From positions 15,001-53,114 of the forward strand of contig CAJNDS010000904.1 in NCBI GenBank assembly GCA_905221605.1: a stretch of 38,114 bases of DNA. Direction: 5' to 3'. This DNA is from Symbiodinium natans. Its lineage: Eukaryota; Sar; Dinophyceae; Suessiales; Symbiodiniaceae. Below the pieces are notes generated by a model. It saw only the letters and a list, made by a program, of their open reading frames with translations. It was not told where the DNA came from and ran no database searches. The first letter of the stretch is position 1. Each line of letters opens with the position of its first letter. Of the stretch, positions 29,139 through 37,627 are shown piece after piece. Position numbers and translations under genes: made by a program.

Positions 29139-31467
29139 GCTCTTCTCTTTGTCTCTGTCTCTCTCTCTCTCTGTCTCTCTCCCTCTCTGCCTCCTTCCCT
29201 CCTTCCTGCCATCATTCCTTTCTCTTCCCCTCTTCCTTCTTCTTGTTCTTTCCTCTTTCCTCCTCGCCCCTCCCGTTTTTTACTTGCCATTCAACATCCT
29301 TCAAGAAGTGTCCCCTTTTGCCCTTTCGCGGTCTTCTCTCAAACCCCTGGCAGGCCCTTTCAGGGAGCCCCTTCAAGGAACCCGAAAACGGCGGGGCCCT
29401 GGTGGATATTGAAAGAAGCAGATTCGCAGAAGGAGGGAAGGAGAACGACAGACACGGAGCAAGAGATAGAGAAACAGAAAAAGGAGAGAGAAGCAACTGT
29501 CCTCTCCAAGCTGTTTTCAGAGTGGCCCCAAAGACTGGGGTGGGCGTGAGTTCGCCCCTTGCCACTCGAAAGCCTCCCTTTCTTGAAAGAAACAAGAGGC
29601 AGGAACCCCTTCTGTCAAAGAATCCGTGTCAGAAGACAAAAGGATACTGCGATAGCCCCTCATTCGTATTTTAATTCCTCCCAAATGCTTTCGGCTCTTT
29701 TCTTGATAGATGAGTGGGTCCGTCCGCTCCGATTGAAATGAGAGAGTTTATTTTCTTAGAATGAACCGTTCCGTGTATTCTTAATCAGAGGTAGCCCTGC
29801 CTATGTTGAATACAGATGAGGGCGTTGTCCTGAAAGGCCCTCCTGTTCTAAGGAACACCGTGAACGATAGAACCCTTCATTTGAAAAGGAATCAACGAGT
29901 CCATCCAGTATTTCAATAAATGACAGGATTTCGTTGTTCTTCGGAATGCTATTGTCTTTAAGAAGCTTTCTTTCTCCTTCCTTTCGTTTTCGCTCTTCGT
30001 GCGCCCGCTTTCTGCACTCTCCCTTTCTTGTGTCCCTTTTGCGGCCCTTTCTTCCTCTGTTCCTTTTGTCATTAAGTAGGGGGGGGTAGAAGAAGGGCAA
30101 GGTTAAGCAAGGAGAATGAAGGGAATGATATGATGGAAGGAGGACTTCTCCAGCTTCTCGTAACTACTTCTCTACATGTCTCTGTGTGGTTTTTCTTCTT
30201 GGCAATATGGGGGCTCTTGGAGGCCCCTGGGAGACGCTCTCTGAAGGCCGCCCGAAACTCTTGGGGCGGCTCAGAGGGGTCTGGAGTGTGTGGAAAGAGG
30301 CAGTGCGGGACCATGTCCAGAACAGGACCCATCGTTTGTACAGGGTCCGCCTCGTAAAGTCAGAAAGGATGAGCAATTGAACAGAAAACGCCGGGGAGCA
30401 CCGGAGTGAGAGAGATGGAGACAGATAGAGAAGCAAAGAGAAGGAGACAACAATTAGGGAGAAGAGGAAGAAGGAAGACAGTGGAAGAGCGACAGATAGG
30501 GGAACAGGGTGAAGGAAACAAAAACAATGAAGGAGAGGAAGAAGGAAGCGATGGTGAAACGAGGGCCGCTTGGAGAACAAAAAGGGGTCAAGCAGGACAC
30601 TTGTTTTTGTTATCCACTGTTCCTTTTCCTCACCCCTTACACTTATGTCCCGAGCATCGCTCACGCCTTTCTTCCACGGTCTTTGTCCTTCATTTCTCCA
30701 CTCTATCTCTCTATCCTCGCTCTAGCTCTCCTTCCTGTCTTTTCCATGTTCGTTCTCCTCCTTGACCCTGCTCTCGCTTTTCTCGTGTCCAGCCCATGAG
30801 CCTTTCCTCTTCTGTTCCTTTTGCCATTAAGTGGGGGGATAGAAAAGGCAAGGTTAAGCAAGGAGAATGAAGGGCATTATAAGATTGCGGACTATGGTCT
30901 GTCTCTTTCTGCGAGGAAAGGAAGAGGTGAGGGGAGGGGAGGAGAGGCAATGTCTCATGTCGAGCTGGGAGGGAGGGTTGGATGCTACTGGAAGCTCTAG
31001 CCTCTAAAGGCCCCTGCATTCGGGAGGCCCCTGAGATAGCAACATTGGGATGGGATAGGGTATCTCTCGCTTCCTCTTCTGAGCCATGTTTCCTCACCCC
31101 GACGGCGGAGGCCTCCACGTGGGCGATGGAAGGGACTCAGCTAGGGGTAAGGTAGTGCCCCTACTGAGACCAACTCCATACCCTGAGGGGTGTCACCTTT
31201 GTCACTTTGGTTGGTTACAGTTTGGTGGGCCTTTTATACTGATGGGGTGAGAGTGCCGCCAATTCTCTTAACGGCATCCGCACTCTTGCGGTCTTGCTCC
31301 ACTGGTCCCGTGCCATTGGGTTTCTTTGTTCGGGGGAAGGGGTTGGGGGGGGTGCTCATGGAGTGCCTTCGCCGCCTTCTCTCGAAGCGGTGTCGTGTCG
31401 GGCAGCTTCCTGGGTGGGCTGTCGGACGAAGATACTCTCGGTCAAGTTCTTCTCGAGGTTTTTGCGG
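24817..31467. repeat. Segmental copy 2, starts at the assembly gap
   Basis: The first base after the gap aligns to 17980 and the match continues through the 18129 repeat, the 18620 minisatellite and two 2.9 kb units. The last base before the gap (24716) aligns to 31467. The alignment is end-to-start. Confidence 0.95.
26005..28975. repeat. 2.9 kb tandem unit III
   Basis: Counterpart of unit I. It has 42 bp near 28267-28309 (GGGACGAAAAAGGCAAGGAA onward) that unit I lacks but the unit-IV tail shares, so unit I carries a deletion. The palindrome cluster is at 28567-28975. Confidence 0.88.
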
Positions 31468-31713
31468 TAACTTCACACCCAGAGTACCCTCACTCGCTTG
31501 TTCACATGCTGTTGCGAGTGTGTCGTCGTTTTCAGCCGGTTCGGAATCGGCGAAATCGGGCCTGTTGACGGCTTCTACGAAAAAGGCGGGTTCGTGGCGG
31601 GGGGAGGCGTCGATACGTCGTGGTCGGATTTTGCCTGTCAAGGGATTGGCTGGCACGACTAGCCGAAGGGTGCAGGGGGACACGATCCCCTTGTGGCGGT
31701 GTTTTGGCCACAT
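31234..31713 (-). CDS. Hypothetical protein, 159 codons, inside the insertion
   Basis: A minus-strand frame from ATG (31713) to TAA, also open for some codons upstream of the ATG. Its middle (about residues 25-95) is balanced in charged and hydrophobic residues, including PAFFVEAVNRPDFADSEPAE and KLPQKPREELDREYLR. The C-terminal third is basic and proline-rich. About 57% of codons end in G or C. The opposite strand is open for 206 codons over the same bases with an arginine- and serine-rich product, so strand choice is not secure. I recognise no domain. A second copy, interrupted by the assembly gap, lies at 24483-24716. It may be an exon or a remnant of a mobile element. Confidence 0.3.
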   Translation of the reverse strand: MWPKHRHKGIVSPCTLRLVVPANPLTGKIRPRRIDASPRHEPAFFVEAVNRPDFADSEPAENDDTLATACEQASEGTLGVKLPQKPREELDREYLRPTAHPGSCPTRHRFERRRRRHSMSTPPNPFPRTKKPNGTGPVEQDRKSADAVKRIGGTLTPSV

Positions 31714-31859
31714 GCCAACACCAATGGCAAGCCCGACCCCCCCTTGCTATGTTTCTGCTTTTTTGCCTGTTCGACAAGGGATGTGCCGGGACCTCTGTAG
31801 ATCGATTTGACCGTAGGCGAACACTCGCTACGGATGCATTTTTGTTGTTTTTTTTTCAG

Positions 31860-31933
31860 ATGGGTGAGCGGGAGGTGGGCGATTTGGATTTGCTTTTTCT
31901 CTTTGGTTTGGGCTTGTCGCTCTGCTGGTCCAG
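31860..31933 (+). other. Splice-bounded plus-strand segment
   Basis: A textbook-like acceptor (T-rich run, then TTTTTTTTCAG ending at 31859) is followed by ATGGGTGAGCGGG. A donor-like CAG|GTACGTG follows at 31934. The 74 nt between are open in one frame and read MGEREVGDLDLLFLFGLGLS. This could be an exon of a plus-strand transcript. The hydrophobic tail might begin a membrane segment. It is short and has no independent support. Confidence 0.25.
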
Positions 31934-31940
31934 GTACGTG

Positions 31941-32747
31941 TACTATGTTGGCGGGGTGCGGTTGAGTGGTTTATGTATACACTTACAAGTAGGACTTCCA
32001 GTCTTACAACTCAGGCAAACTGTCTTATAAGTCAACGTAACTGAGCCAGATGTTTATAAGCGTTTATGAGTAATATAGCAGAGTTATAATGCCACTTGCG
32101 TTTGGGTTATAACCCAGAATATATGTTGTTGCTAAGTCATTTATAAGTCGTGCTCGTGGGAACGTGGAATTTCGTCCGTGGTACCATATAAGTGGACTTA
32201 GCTAAGTCCTAGCTAACTGGTTCGCGGCAGACTTTCTATTCAATGAGTGCGCTGTTCTGTTTGTCGGGCCTCTCGACATGTCGTGGGCGTGTCGTGGGCA
32301 TGTCGTGGCCGTGTCGTGGGCGTGTCGTTGTTCTGGGGCCGTGTCGCGTGCATGTCGTGGCCGTGTCGTGGCCGTGTCGTGGCCGTGTCGTGGCCGTGTC
32401 GCGGCCGTGTCGCGGGGGGCCTGGCACTTTGCCACGGGGCTGCGTCATGGGCGTGTCGTGGGCATGTCGTGGCCGTGTCGTGGCCGTGTCGTTGCTCTGG
32501 GGCCGCGTCGTGGGAATGTCGTGGCCGTGTCGTGGCCGTCTAGTGCTCGCGTCGTGGTCGTGCCCGGGTGGCAGACTTAGCTCGGAGTTGTAACTCCAGT
32601 TGCATAAGTCCGTAAGTCCGTAAGTCCGCTTATAAGCTAATGCCGCGGACAAGCTAAGTGCCACCTAAGTCACTTAGTAAGCCACGGTAAGTCATTAGGG
32701 CGTAACCGATTTTATAAGCCGGACAAGCCCCGCCCGCCAACATAGTA
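31941..32747. repeat. Inverted pair TACTATGTTGGCGGG flanking the minisatellite
   Basis: The 15-mer TACTATGTTGGCGGG at 31941-31955 is exactly inverted at 32733-32747, with weaker similarity for another 20 bases inward. Between them lie AT-richer stretches dense in AAGTC/TAAGTC words on both sides of the 11 bp minisatellite. Confidence 0.75.
32272..32565. repeat. 11 bp minisatellite GTGTCGTGGCC
   Basis: About 23 units of GTGTCGTGG(C/G)C in two blocks (32272-32418 and 32446-32565), interrupted by repeated TTGTTCTGGGGCC-like or TTGCTCTGGGGCC phrases. Three units make 33 bases, so every frame yields the same kind of 11-residue repeat (RGRVVAVSWPC on the plus strand). The frames of 77-142 codons here are by-products. 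Confidence 0.93.
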
Positions 32748-33204
32748 GTCGCCAAACCAAACACCTGACCTGTCCTGTCCATTTTTCCTCATTTCTTCCT
32801 TGTTCCATCCTTTCTCACTCGATTTCGCCCCCCCCCCCTTCCCTCGCCTTGTTCCATGCCCTGTCCACATCCTTCTCAAACGAGAAAGCAAGAGAACGAT
32901 GAGAAGGAGAGGTGAGAGGGACGAAAAAGGCAAGGAAATGAAGATTTCGCCCTGCCCTCTCTGTCACTTTTCTCATCCGCTTTCACCCCTTCCCTCTCAT
33001 CACTCCATGCTCTATGCTAAGAAAGGAATCGGAGAGGAAGAGAGGAGTGGGAGGAAGAAGATTGGCAGAGGAAAAAGGGACTTCTTCCCTTTCATTTAGC
33101 TTTGGCTTACGGTATCCCAAACACCAAAATACAGATGGGTCTTTGGGAGGGGGGCTTGAAAATTCTACAGACTTTAGCAGAGCATATGAAATATTGAACT
33201 ACTG

Positions 33205-33665
33205 GACCCCAGGGCCGAGTAAGGGCTCCAGCTGCTTAATCGGGTTGACGATGCCGGGGAACTCTCCCCGAGAATCTTCAATCCTGATCCTTCGGCCTCA
33301 AGGCCGATTGAGCGCTCCGCCTGCTTAATCGGCCCTGGGTTTGAAGATTGAACATGCCCGGGAACTCTCCCCGGAGCACCTTCAATCCTGGATTCTCAAC
33401 CCTGGGCCGACTAGGCAGATGAAGTGCTTAATCGGAAGGGGTCTGGGGTTGAAGATACTCCTGGGAGAGTTCCCCGGCATATTCAATATTCAATCTTCAA
33501 TCCAAGGGCCGATTAAGCAGCAGGTGGAGCGCTTAATCGGCCCTGTGTTTGAAGGTTGAAGATTGAAGATGCCCGGGAACTCTCCCCGGAGCATCATCAA
33601 TCCGGGGAGAGTTCCCCGGCGTCTTCAATCTTCAATCGTCAAACCCAGGGTCGATTAAGCACTGT
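33205..33665. repeat. Palindrome cluster, extended copy
   Basis: The same modules as at 21690-22098, with one more inverted CCGGGGAGAGTTCCCCGGC module and a final GTCGATTAAGCACTG at the right end. Points of divergence from the other two clusters are scattered. Confidence 0.88.
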
Positions 33666-34198
33666 CTTGGCCCCCCCTTCACAAAACATATTATCTCTAC
33701 TTTGTTGTCCAGAAGCAGATGTTGGCGCGTAAGGCCTTTTCACACCCGAAAACATCTCTCAGTCAGCAAAACGCAAAGAGAAAGTACGTAGAATAGGTGC
33801 CCACATCAAGTGTGTATATAGGATAAATGTATGGCGTATCAAATACCGATAGCGGAGAACGAACCATGAGACTCAGAAGTATTCGAGCGCATAGGGTAAT
33901 GCGGAAAATCATTTACTTTAAGCCCCAGGGACACGAGAATACTGTGAGCAAATGTCCTTTCGCGATTTCCTGAGACCTTCCAACAGGCTGCAAGTAATTG
34001 CTCGCAAGTATCTTGCTTTTTCATTCTCAATGCTTCCCACAGGTCTCCCATCATGGTTATCATTTGTCAAGGATGATGCTTATTCTCCAATTATCCGCAA
34101 GACCCACAGGCGCTTAAAGTCTTACGTAATACTCGTCCAAAGCAACAGGATATCACATCCTGACTACAAAAAGTATACGAAACCTTGGTTTATGTTGT
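33666..34198. other. Unique AT-balanced DNA
   Basis: No repeats or telomere-like words. The minus strand has a 74-codon frame (listed separately). The plus strand has an 85-codon frame overlapping it (33952-34209), rich in basic and aromatic residues. Only one, if either, could be coding. Confidence 0.4.
33839..34063 (-). CDS. Possible small protein or exon, 74 codons
   Basis: The minus-strand frame begins MITMMGDLWEALRMKKQDTC, includes EQLLAACWKVSGNRERTFAH, and ends near SFSAIGI. It sits in non-repetitive sequence, and its composition is balanced, unlike the repeat-driven frames elsewhere. A GGTCTCAG phrase inside could also be a splice site. The plus strand is open over part of it. No family is recognised. 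Confidence 0.2.
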   Translation of the reverse strand: MITMMGDLWEALRMKKQDTCEQLLAACWKVSGNRERTFAHSILVSLGLKVNDFPHYPMRSNTSESHGSFSAIGI

Positions 34199-34505
34199 GC
34201 GTCTCGTAAGAAGAAATGACATAGCGTGCTACGGGAACTGTGCTGTTAAGCCTTTATATAGCGAGGGTTTAGTGGTTTAGAGTTGAAGGGGAAGGCCAGA
34301 AAGTCTTTTCAGATGCCTCGCTGTTTTATTTTTTGTCACCGTGTTTTAGGCGGTTGTACGTCTCGTAGGAATAAATGGTTTCTGATATAGCATGCTACGG
34401 GAACTGTGCCGTTATATCTCAATGTACCGAGGGTTTAGGGTGGTTTAGAGTTGAAGGGGTAGGCCAGAAGGTTTTGTTTAGCTACTTTGCTGTTAGATTT
34501 TTGTT
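34199..34505. repeat. Two diverged tandem copies of ~163 bp
   Basis: CGTCTCGTA at 34200 and 34359, TGCTACGGGAACTGTG at 34227 and 34393, and GGTTTAGAGTTGAAGGGG plus AGGCCAGAA in both. Offsets of 159-166 bases reflect small indels. Each contains a CGAGGGTTTAG phrase. Confidence 0.85.
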
Positions 34506-35094
34506 TTCATTCTTTTCACCTTTTCACCCTTATCTTATCTTCATCTCTTCTCTCTCTCTCTCTCTATCTTCTTCTTCTTCTGCTGGGCTTGCAGTTCTCC
34601 CTTCCTCTCTGTCATTTCTGCGTATTGTTCTTTCCGTTCTTGCTTCTCTTTCTATTTCTCCACTTTCCTTCCTCTCCTTCCTGCTTCTTAGCTTTCCACC
34701 AGAAAAAGAAAATGAAAGAACGGCAAGCTCGTCTTGGTTTATCACTGATCACCAATGAGACAGGAGAGAAGAACAAGGAATAGAGCAATGAAGTCGAGGA
34801 AGGGGCAGATGATGAGAGCGAGGGCGTCTTGCTTTCCCTGAGCTTTCGGTTCCTTTCATTTGTCCTTTCTTCTTATGAAGAGAAAAGGGAGAAGAGCAGA
34901 GGATGAAGGCAAGGGAAGAGAAAACGTGTGAGCCGAGCGAAAGAGGAGTTCTCCCTTCCTGTCCCCACCATCTGCCTTCATCCTATCTTTTCCTTTTTGT
35001 TCTCTGTTGTCCTTATTCTCCGCAGAAAGTTTTGGAAAGGAGGGGAGGAAGGAAAGAGGGGAGGGGAGGGATGAGAGAGCAAGAGATGGCAGAC

Positions 35095-35149
<55 letters not shown>

Positions 35150-35235
35150 CAGAGCGAAGAAGAGAGAGAGAGAGAGAGAGGAGATTAACAAAAGAAAAAT
35201 CTTGAGAGGGAAGGAAAGGAGAGATAAACACATCG
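34506..35235. repeat. Pyrimidine-rich then purine-rich DNA with a GA microsatellite
   Basis: CT-rich at 34506-34700, mixed to 35030, then GA-rich with a GA run at 35091-35185. On the minus strand the 35030-35235 part resembles the CT block of the 2.9 kb units, so this may be a distant inverted relative. Serine/leucine- and arginine/glutamate-rich frames are compositional. Confidence 0.75.
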
Positions 35236-35715
35236 AGATGAAGTGGTGTTTTCCCTTTCCCCTTCCTTGGTGTTATATCAGGTAAACAAAAACAACACTA
35301 ATAGGAAAAGGCTAAAAGCGGCTGAAACAACAATATGGTCATGGGAATATTTATCAACAAAAGAGTATATTATCGTCTTCATTAAAGCAACACACTTGAG
35401 GGCGCTCAGGGTTTGTCATTTCCAGCAGCTCCTGTAGTTAGCGTTATTTATGTTATTATTGATTTTTCTAAAGTAGTATTTTTATCGCAAACACCAGACC
35501 CTTAGACGAGGGTTGAATGGAAAACGGAATGAGAGGTAGGTGGCGAAGCCCTAGGAAAATAAGAGATGTGATGCCAAACATGGGAGCCCTGAGCCGTGAA
35601 CCGAACTAGCCCTAAGCCATAAATTTTGCCTTAAACCTAAACCCCACAAATTGTATGTGTGAATTGAACCGTTTAAATAGCAAACAAAAAGGAAGTGCCA
35701 AATAGACCCTAAAGG
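35236..35715. other. Unique DNA, nothing recognisable
   Basis: AT-rich unique sequence without repeats until a short C-strand-like piece at 35610-35645. The inverted copy of the 22 bp motif lies at 35697-35718. Confidence 0.4.
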
Positions 35716-35724
35716 TCCATGCCA

Positions 35725-35990
35725 CTTAGGGGTTTAGGGTTTTAGGGTTTAGGGCTTAGGGACTTAGAGTGTAGGTTTCGAGTAACTTTTCGCATGATAG
35801 GCTGAACACCCGGCAAACGCCAAAGCCCTTTAGCCTGAACCTATACGCCCGCGGCCCCAGACAGTCCTCGAGAGCCCTCAGCCCTAACACTCCAATGGGT
35901 CAAGAGCCTATAGCAAGCCCAAAAGTAACCCTAAACCCTAAACCCTAAACCCTAAACCCCAAACCCTAAACCCTAAACAAAGTAACCTTA
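35725..35990. repeat. TTTAGGG then CCCTAAA tracts around a small island
   Basis: G-strand repeats at 35725-35775 and C-strand repeats at 35930-35985. The island between (about 35790-35880) is open on the minus strand, through ALEDCLGPRAYRFRLKGFGV, with 18 of 25 codons ending in G or C. That is weak evidence for another exon fragment. Confidence 0.75.
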
Positions 35991-35996
35991 GAATAA

Positions 35997-36039
35997 AAAG
36001 GGTGCCGGCAGGAGCCGCCGGCCTCTTCTGCACCCAGAT
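35997..36039 (-). CDS. Possible short exon
   Basis: On the minus strand GGTTTTGGCAG, a good acceptor, is followed by IWVQKRPAAPAGT with 11 of 13 codons ending in G or C. No donor is clear before the repeats. The phrase AGATCTGGG at its start recurs on the plus strand at about 36143. Confidence 0.2.
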
Positions 36040-36164
36040 CTGCCAAAACCCCTCAACTAAGGAACATACCGTATATACCCTAGTTCAGAATAAGGATCCT
36101 TAGTATAAGTTAGGGTATTCCTGAATTAAAAGGGGTTGTGGAAGATCTGGGTACTTGAACGCCT

Positions 36165-36420
36165 TACCACCCTAAAACCCTGAAACCCCATACAATACTA
36201 CCGTAAAACCGTCTAAACCCTCAGCCCTAAACCACAAAACCCTCTAAGCCCTTATGAGCCCAGCACCCCAAGCCCCAAACCGCAAGACCCAAGCCCAAAG
36301 CCTAAACCCTAAACCCCAAACCCCTAAACCCTAAACCTCAAACCCCAATCCCGAAACTCCAAACTCCAAACCCCAAACCCTAAACCCCAAACCCGAAACA
36401 CTAAACTCAAGCCGAGACGG
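36165..36420. repeat. Eroded CCCTAAA field
   Basis: C-strand units with CCCCAAA, CCCGAAA and CTCCAAA variants. Confidence 0.85.
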
Positions 36421-36480
36421 CTGGAAATCTCCACTTGGGCGCTGTAGTAGTCGAAGCAGGACCCGAGTCCACCTCCATGT
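36407..36480 (-). CDS. Candidate exon, unknown protein
   Basis: After GCCCAG on the minus strand the frame reads H, then GGGLGSCFDYYSAQVEISSR and LGL, before a GTTTAG donor-like site in the adjoining repeat. Seventeen of 24 codons end in G or C. C-strand repeats lie on the left and G-strand repeats on the right. Its phase does not join directly to the donor at 37017, so it is not obviously the next exon of that candidate. No family is recognised. Confidence 0.3.
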
Positions 36481-36489
36481 CTGGGCTCT

Positions 36490-36880
36490 ATCGGGTTTAG
36501 GGTTTAGGGTTTAGGGTTTAGGGTTTAGGGTTCAGGGTTTAGGGCTTTTTTGGGGTTTGGGTTTAGGGTTTAGGGTTTGGAGTCTGGGGTTTAGGGTTAG
36601 GGTTTGGGCCTTGGGCTTAGGGGTTTAGGGTTTAGGGTTTGGGTGTTAGGGTTTCGGGTTTAGGGTTTAGGGTTTGGGGTTCAGGGTTTAGGGTTTGGGG
36701 TTTGGGCGTTAGGGTTTGGGGTTGAGGGTTTAGGGAGGCTTAGGGCGTTGGGGGGATTTGGAGTTTAGGCAGGGCTTAGGGTTTAGGGTTAGGGGATTCG
36801 GAGGCTAGTGTGACGGGTTGAGGGGGTTTTGCAGGTTGAGGATTGTGGCTTTGTTGGCTTAGGTTAGGGGATTTGTGGAT
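36490..36880. repeat. TTTAGGG field
   Basis: Six perfect heptamers at 36492-36533, then TTTGGGG, TTAGGG and GTTAGGG variants to about 36790, then weaker similarity. Confidence 0.92.
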
Positions 36881-36883
36881 TCA

Positions 36884-37010
36884 TTACCCTAAACCCTAAA
36901 CCCTAAACCCTAAACCTCCAAAAGCGGATTCATTTTAGGGCCTAGGGCTAAGGGGAGATTTGGGGTTCAGGGCGTTTGGGGTTTAGGGCTCAGGCCTTTG
37001 GAGTTTAAAG
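36884..37010. repeat. Short CCCTAAA tract and eroded G-strand repeats
   Basis: Four C-strand units at 36887-36915, then GGTTTAGG-like variants to 37010. These lie downstream, in the sense direction, of the next exon candidate. Confidence 0.8.
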
Positions 37011-37017
37011 GGCTTAC

Positions 37018-37197
37018 CCCCCCAAGACCTAAACTGCAGCTTGAAAGCTGGTTTTGGGGCTCCGGGTTTGGTAGCTCGAACATTCTGTACTTGGCATCGG
37101 GATATCGGTTCATCGCCCCGTTCAGATCTGCAGCGTGCTCTGCATGGACAACCGGGATGTATGTGTCAAAGTACATGTCATCTGTGGCCTCATCCAT
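37018..37197 (-). CDS. Candidate first exon of an unknown acidic protein
   Basis: From ATG (37197-37195) the minus strand is open for exactly 60 codons, to a GTAAGC donor-like site at 37017 that is in phase. It begins MDEATDDMYFDTYIPVVHAE and continues HAADLNGAMNRYPDAKYRMF. This is the longest protein-like stretch among the repeats, with acidic start, aromatic residues and no repetition. About 63% of codons end in G or C. Upstream, a pyrimidine-rich CATAG (at 37263) is followed by VDIGEIRKEATKNPDPK in another frame. That frame would join this one only with a one-base shift in an AAAA run at about 37211. So this is either a first exon, or an internal exon (37018-37262) broken by a frameshift. 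No family is recognised. Confidence 0.42.
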
Positions 37198-37262
37198 AGC
37201 TTTGTAGAAGTTTTGGGATCGGGATTTTTCGTAGCTTCTTTCCGAATCTCACCGATGTCAAC

Positions 37263-37437
37263 CTATGGAGGAGGTAGGAGTGACATAGCATCGCAACGAT
37301 GAGCGGGACATTGGTCTTCAAAGGTGAGACATTCCTGGTGAAAGGGAGTGAGGTGTAACTGCCATTTCCCCCGAACAAAATGTTTCCACAATAAGCACTC
37401 GTGAGAGAATATACGCCCCTTTCAATCCCTCCCTTGC
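37263..37437. other. Unique DNA upstream of the exon candidate
   Basis: No repeats. The minus strand has a 62-codon frame through VSPLKTNVPLIVAMLCHSYL that overlaps the exon candidate in another frame. It may hold a promoter or an intron. Nothing specific is recognisable. Confidence 0.3.
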
Positions 37438-37530
37438 GCTAAGCCCTGAGCCCTAAACCCTCCGCCCTAAACCCTAAACCCTAAACCCTAAACCCTAAAC
37501 CCTAAACCCTAAACCCTAAACCGTGAACCC
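37438..37530. repeat. CCCTAAA tract
   Basis: About eight exact C-strand heptamers with variants at both ends. Confidence 0.93.
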
Positions 37531-37535
37531 TGAAC

Positions 37536-37607
37536 CCTGCACTCAAAGCAGAGGCCACCGATCTTGCTGCACTCGTAGCGGTAGAGATTCCTGGGCCACT
37601 CCGGAAT
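37536..37607 (-). CDS. Candidate cysteine-rich internal exon, 24 codons
   Basis: After a pyrimidine-rich stretch and GTGCTAG on the minus strand, exactly 72 bases are open to TGCAGG|GTTCAG. The reading is IPE, then WPRNLYRYECSKIGGLCFEC and R. Twenty of 24 codons end in G or C, and three cysteines are spaced C-x8-C-x2-C. The exon starts and ends on codon boundaries, which is compatible with joining to VDIGEIRK at 37262. It is bracketed by C-strand and G-strand repeats. No family is recognised. Confidence 0.37.
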
Positions 37608-37627
37608 CTAGCACCCTAGAGGAGAAA

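Larger units (their letters stand above)
31081..32781. mobile_element. 1.7 kb insertion relative to units I and III
   Basis: Units I and III read TCGCTTCCTCTTC then a T run and CCTCATTTCTT. Unit IV has 1.7 kb between CTTCCTCTTCT (ending 31080) and TTTTTCCTCATTTCTT (from 32782). The insert differs in composition from its host: no CT/GA bias, TAAGTC-rich ends and an 11 bp minisatellite. I see no clear target duplication and no terminal inverted repeat at the exact junctions. A retroelement or transposon fragment, or a captured genomic segment, would both fit. Confidence 0.5.
28976..33665. repeat. 2.9 kb-type tandem unit IV with a 1.7 kb insertion
   Basis: Counterpart of unit II. The CT run at 29033-29136 is expanded to about 100 bases of almost pure TC. 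The unit is interrupted at 31081-32781. Its tail (32782-33665) matches 28107-28975 of unit III with more divergence than the other copies show. Confidence 0.85.

Noticed and set aside
19184-30799. Many frames of 60-289 codons in the 2.9 kb units, including runs of SLSLSL and REREREs
   Set aside because: They follow CT/GA bias and occur on both strands. Near-identity of the copies gives no independent test of selection, and some indels shift the frame between copies.
31700-31740. Zinc-knuckle-like CHWCWH near the start of the 159-codon frame
   Set aside because: It lies in a different frame, and even with a one-base shift the Cys/His spacing does not fit CX2CX4HX4C.
32202-32664. RPRHDTATT-type frames of 77-142 codons
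   Set aside because: Direct translation of the 11 bp minisatellite. Every frame gives an 11-residue cycle.
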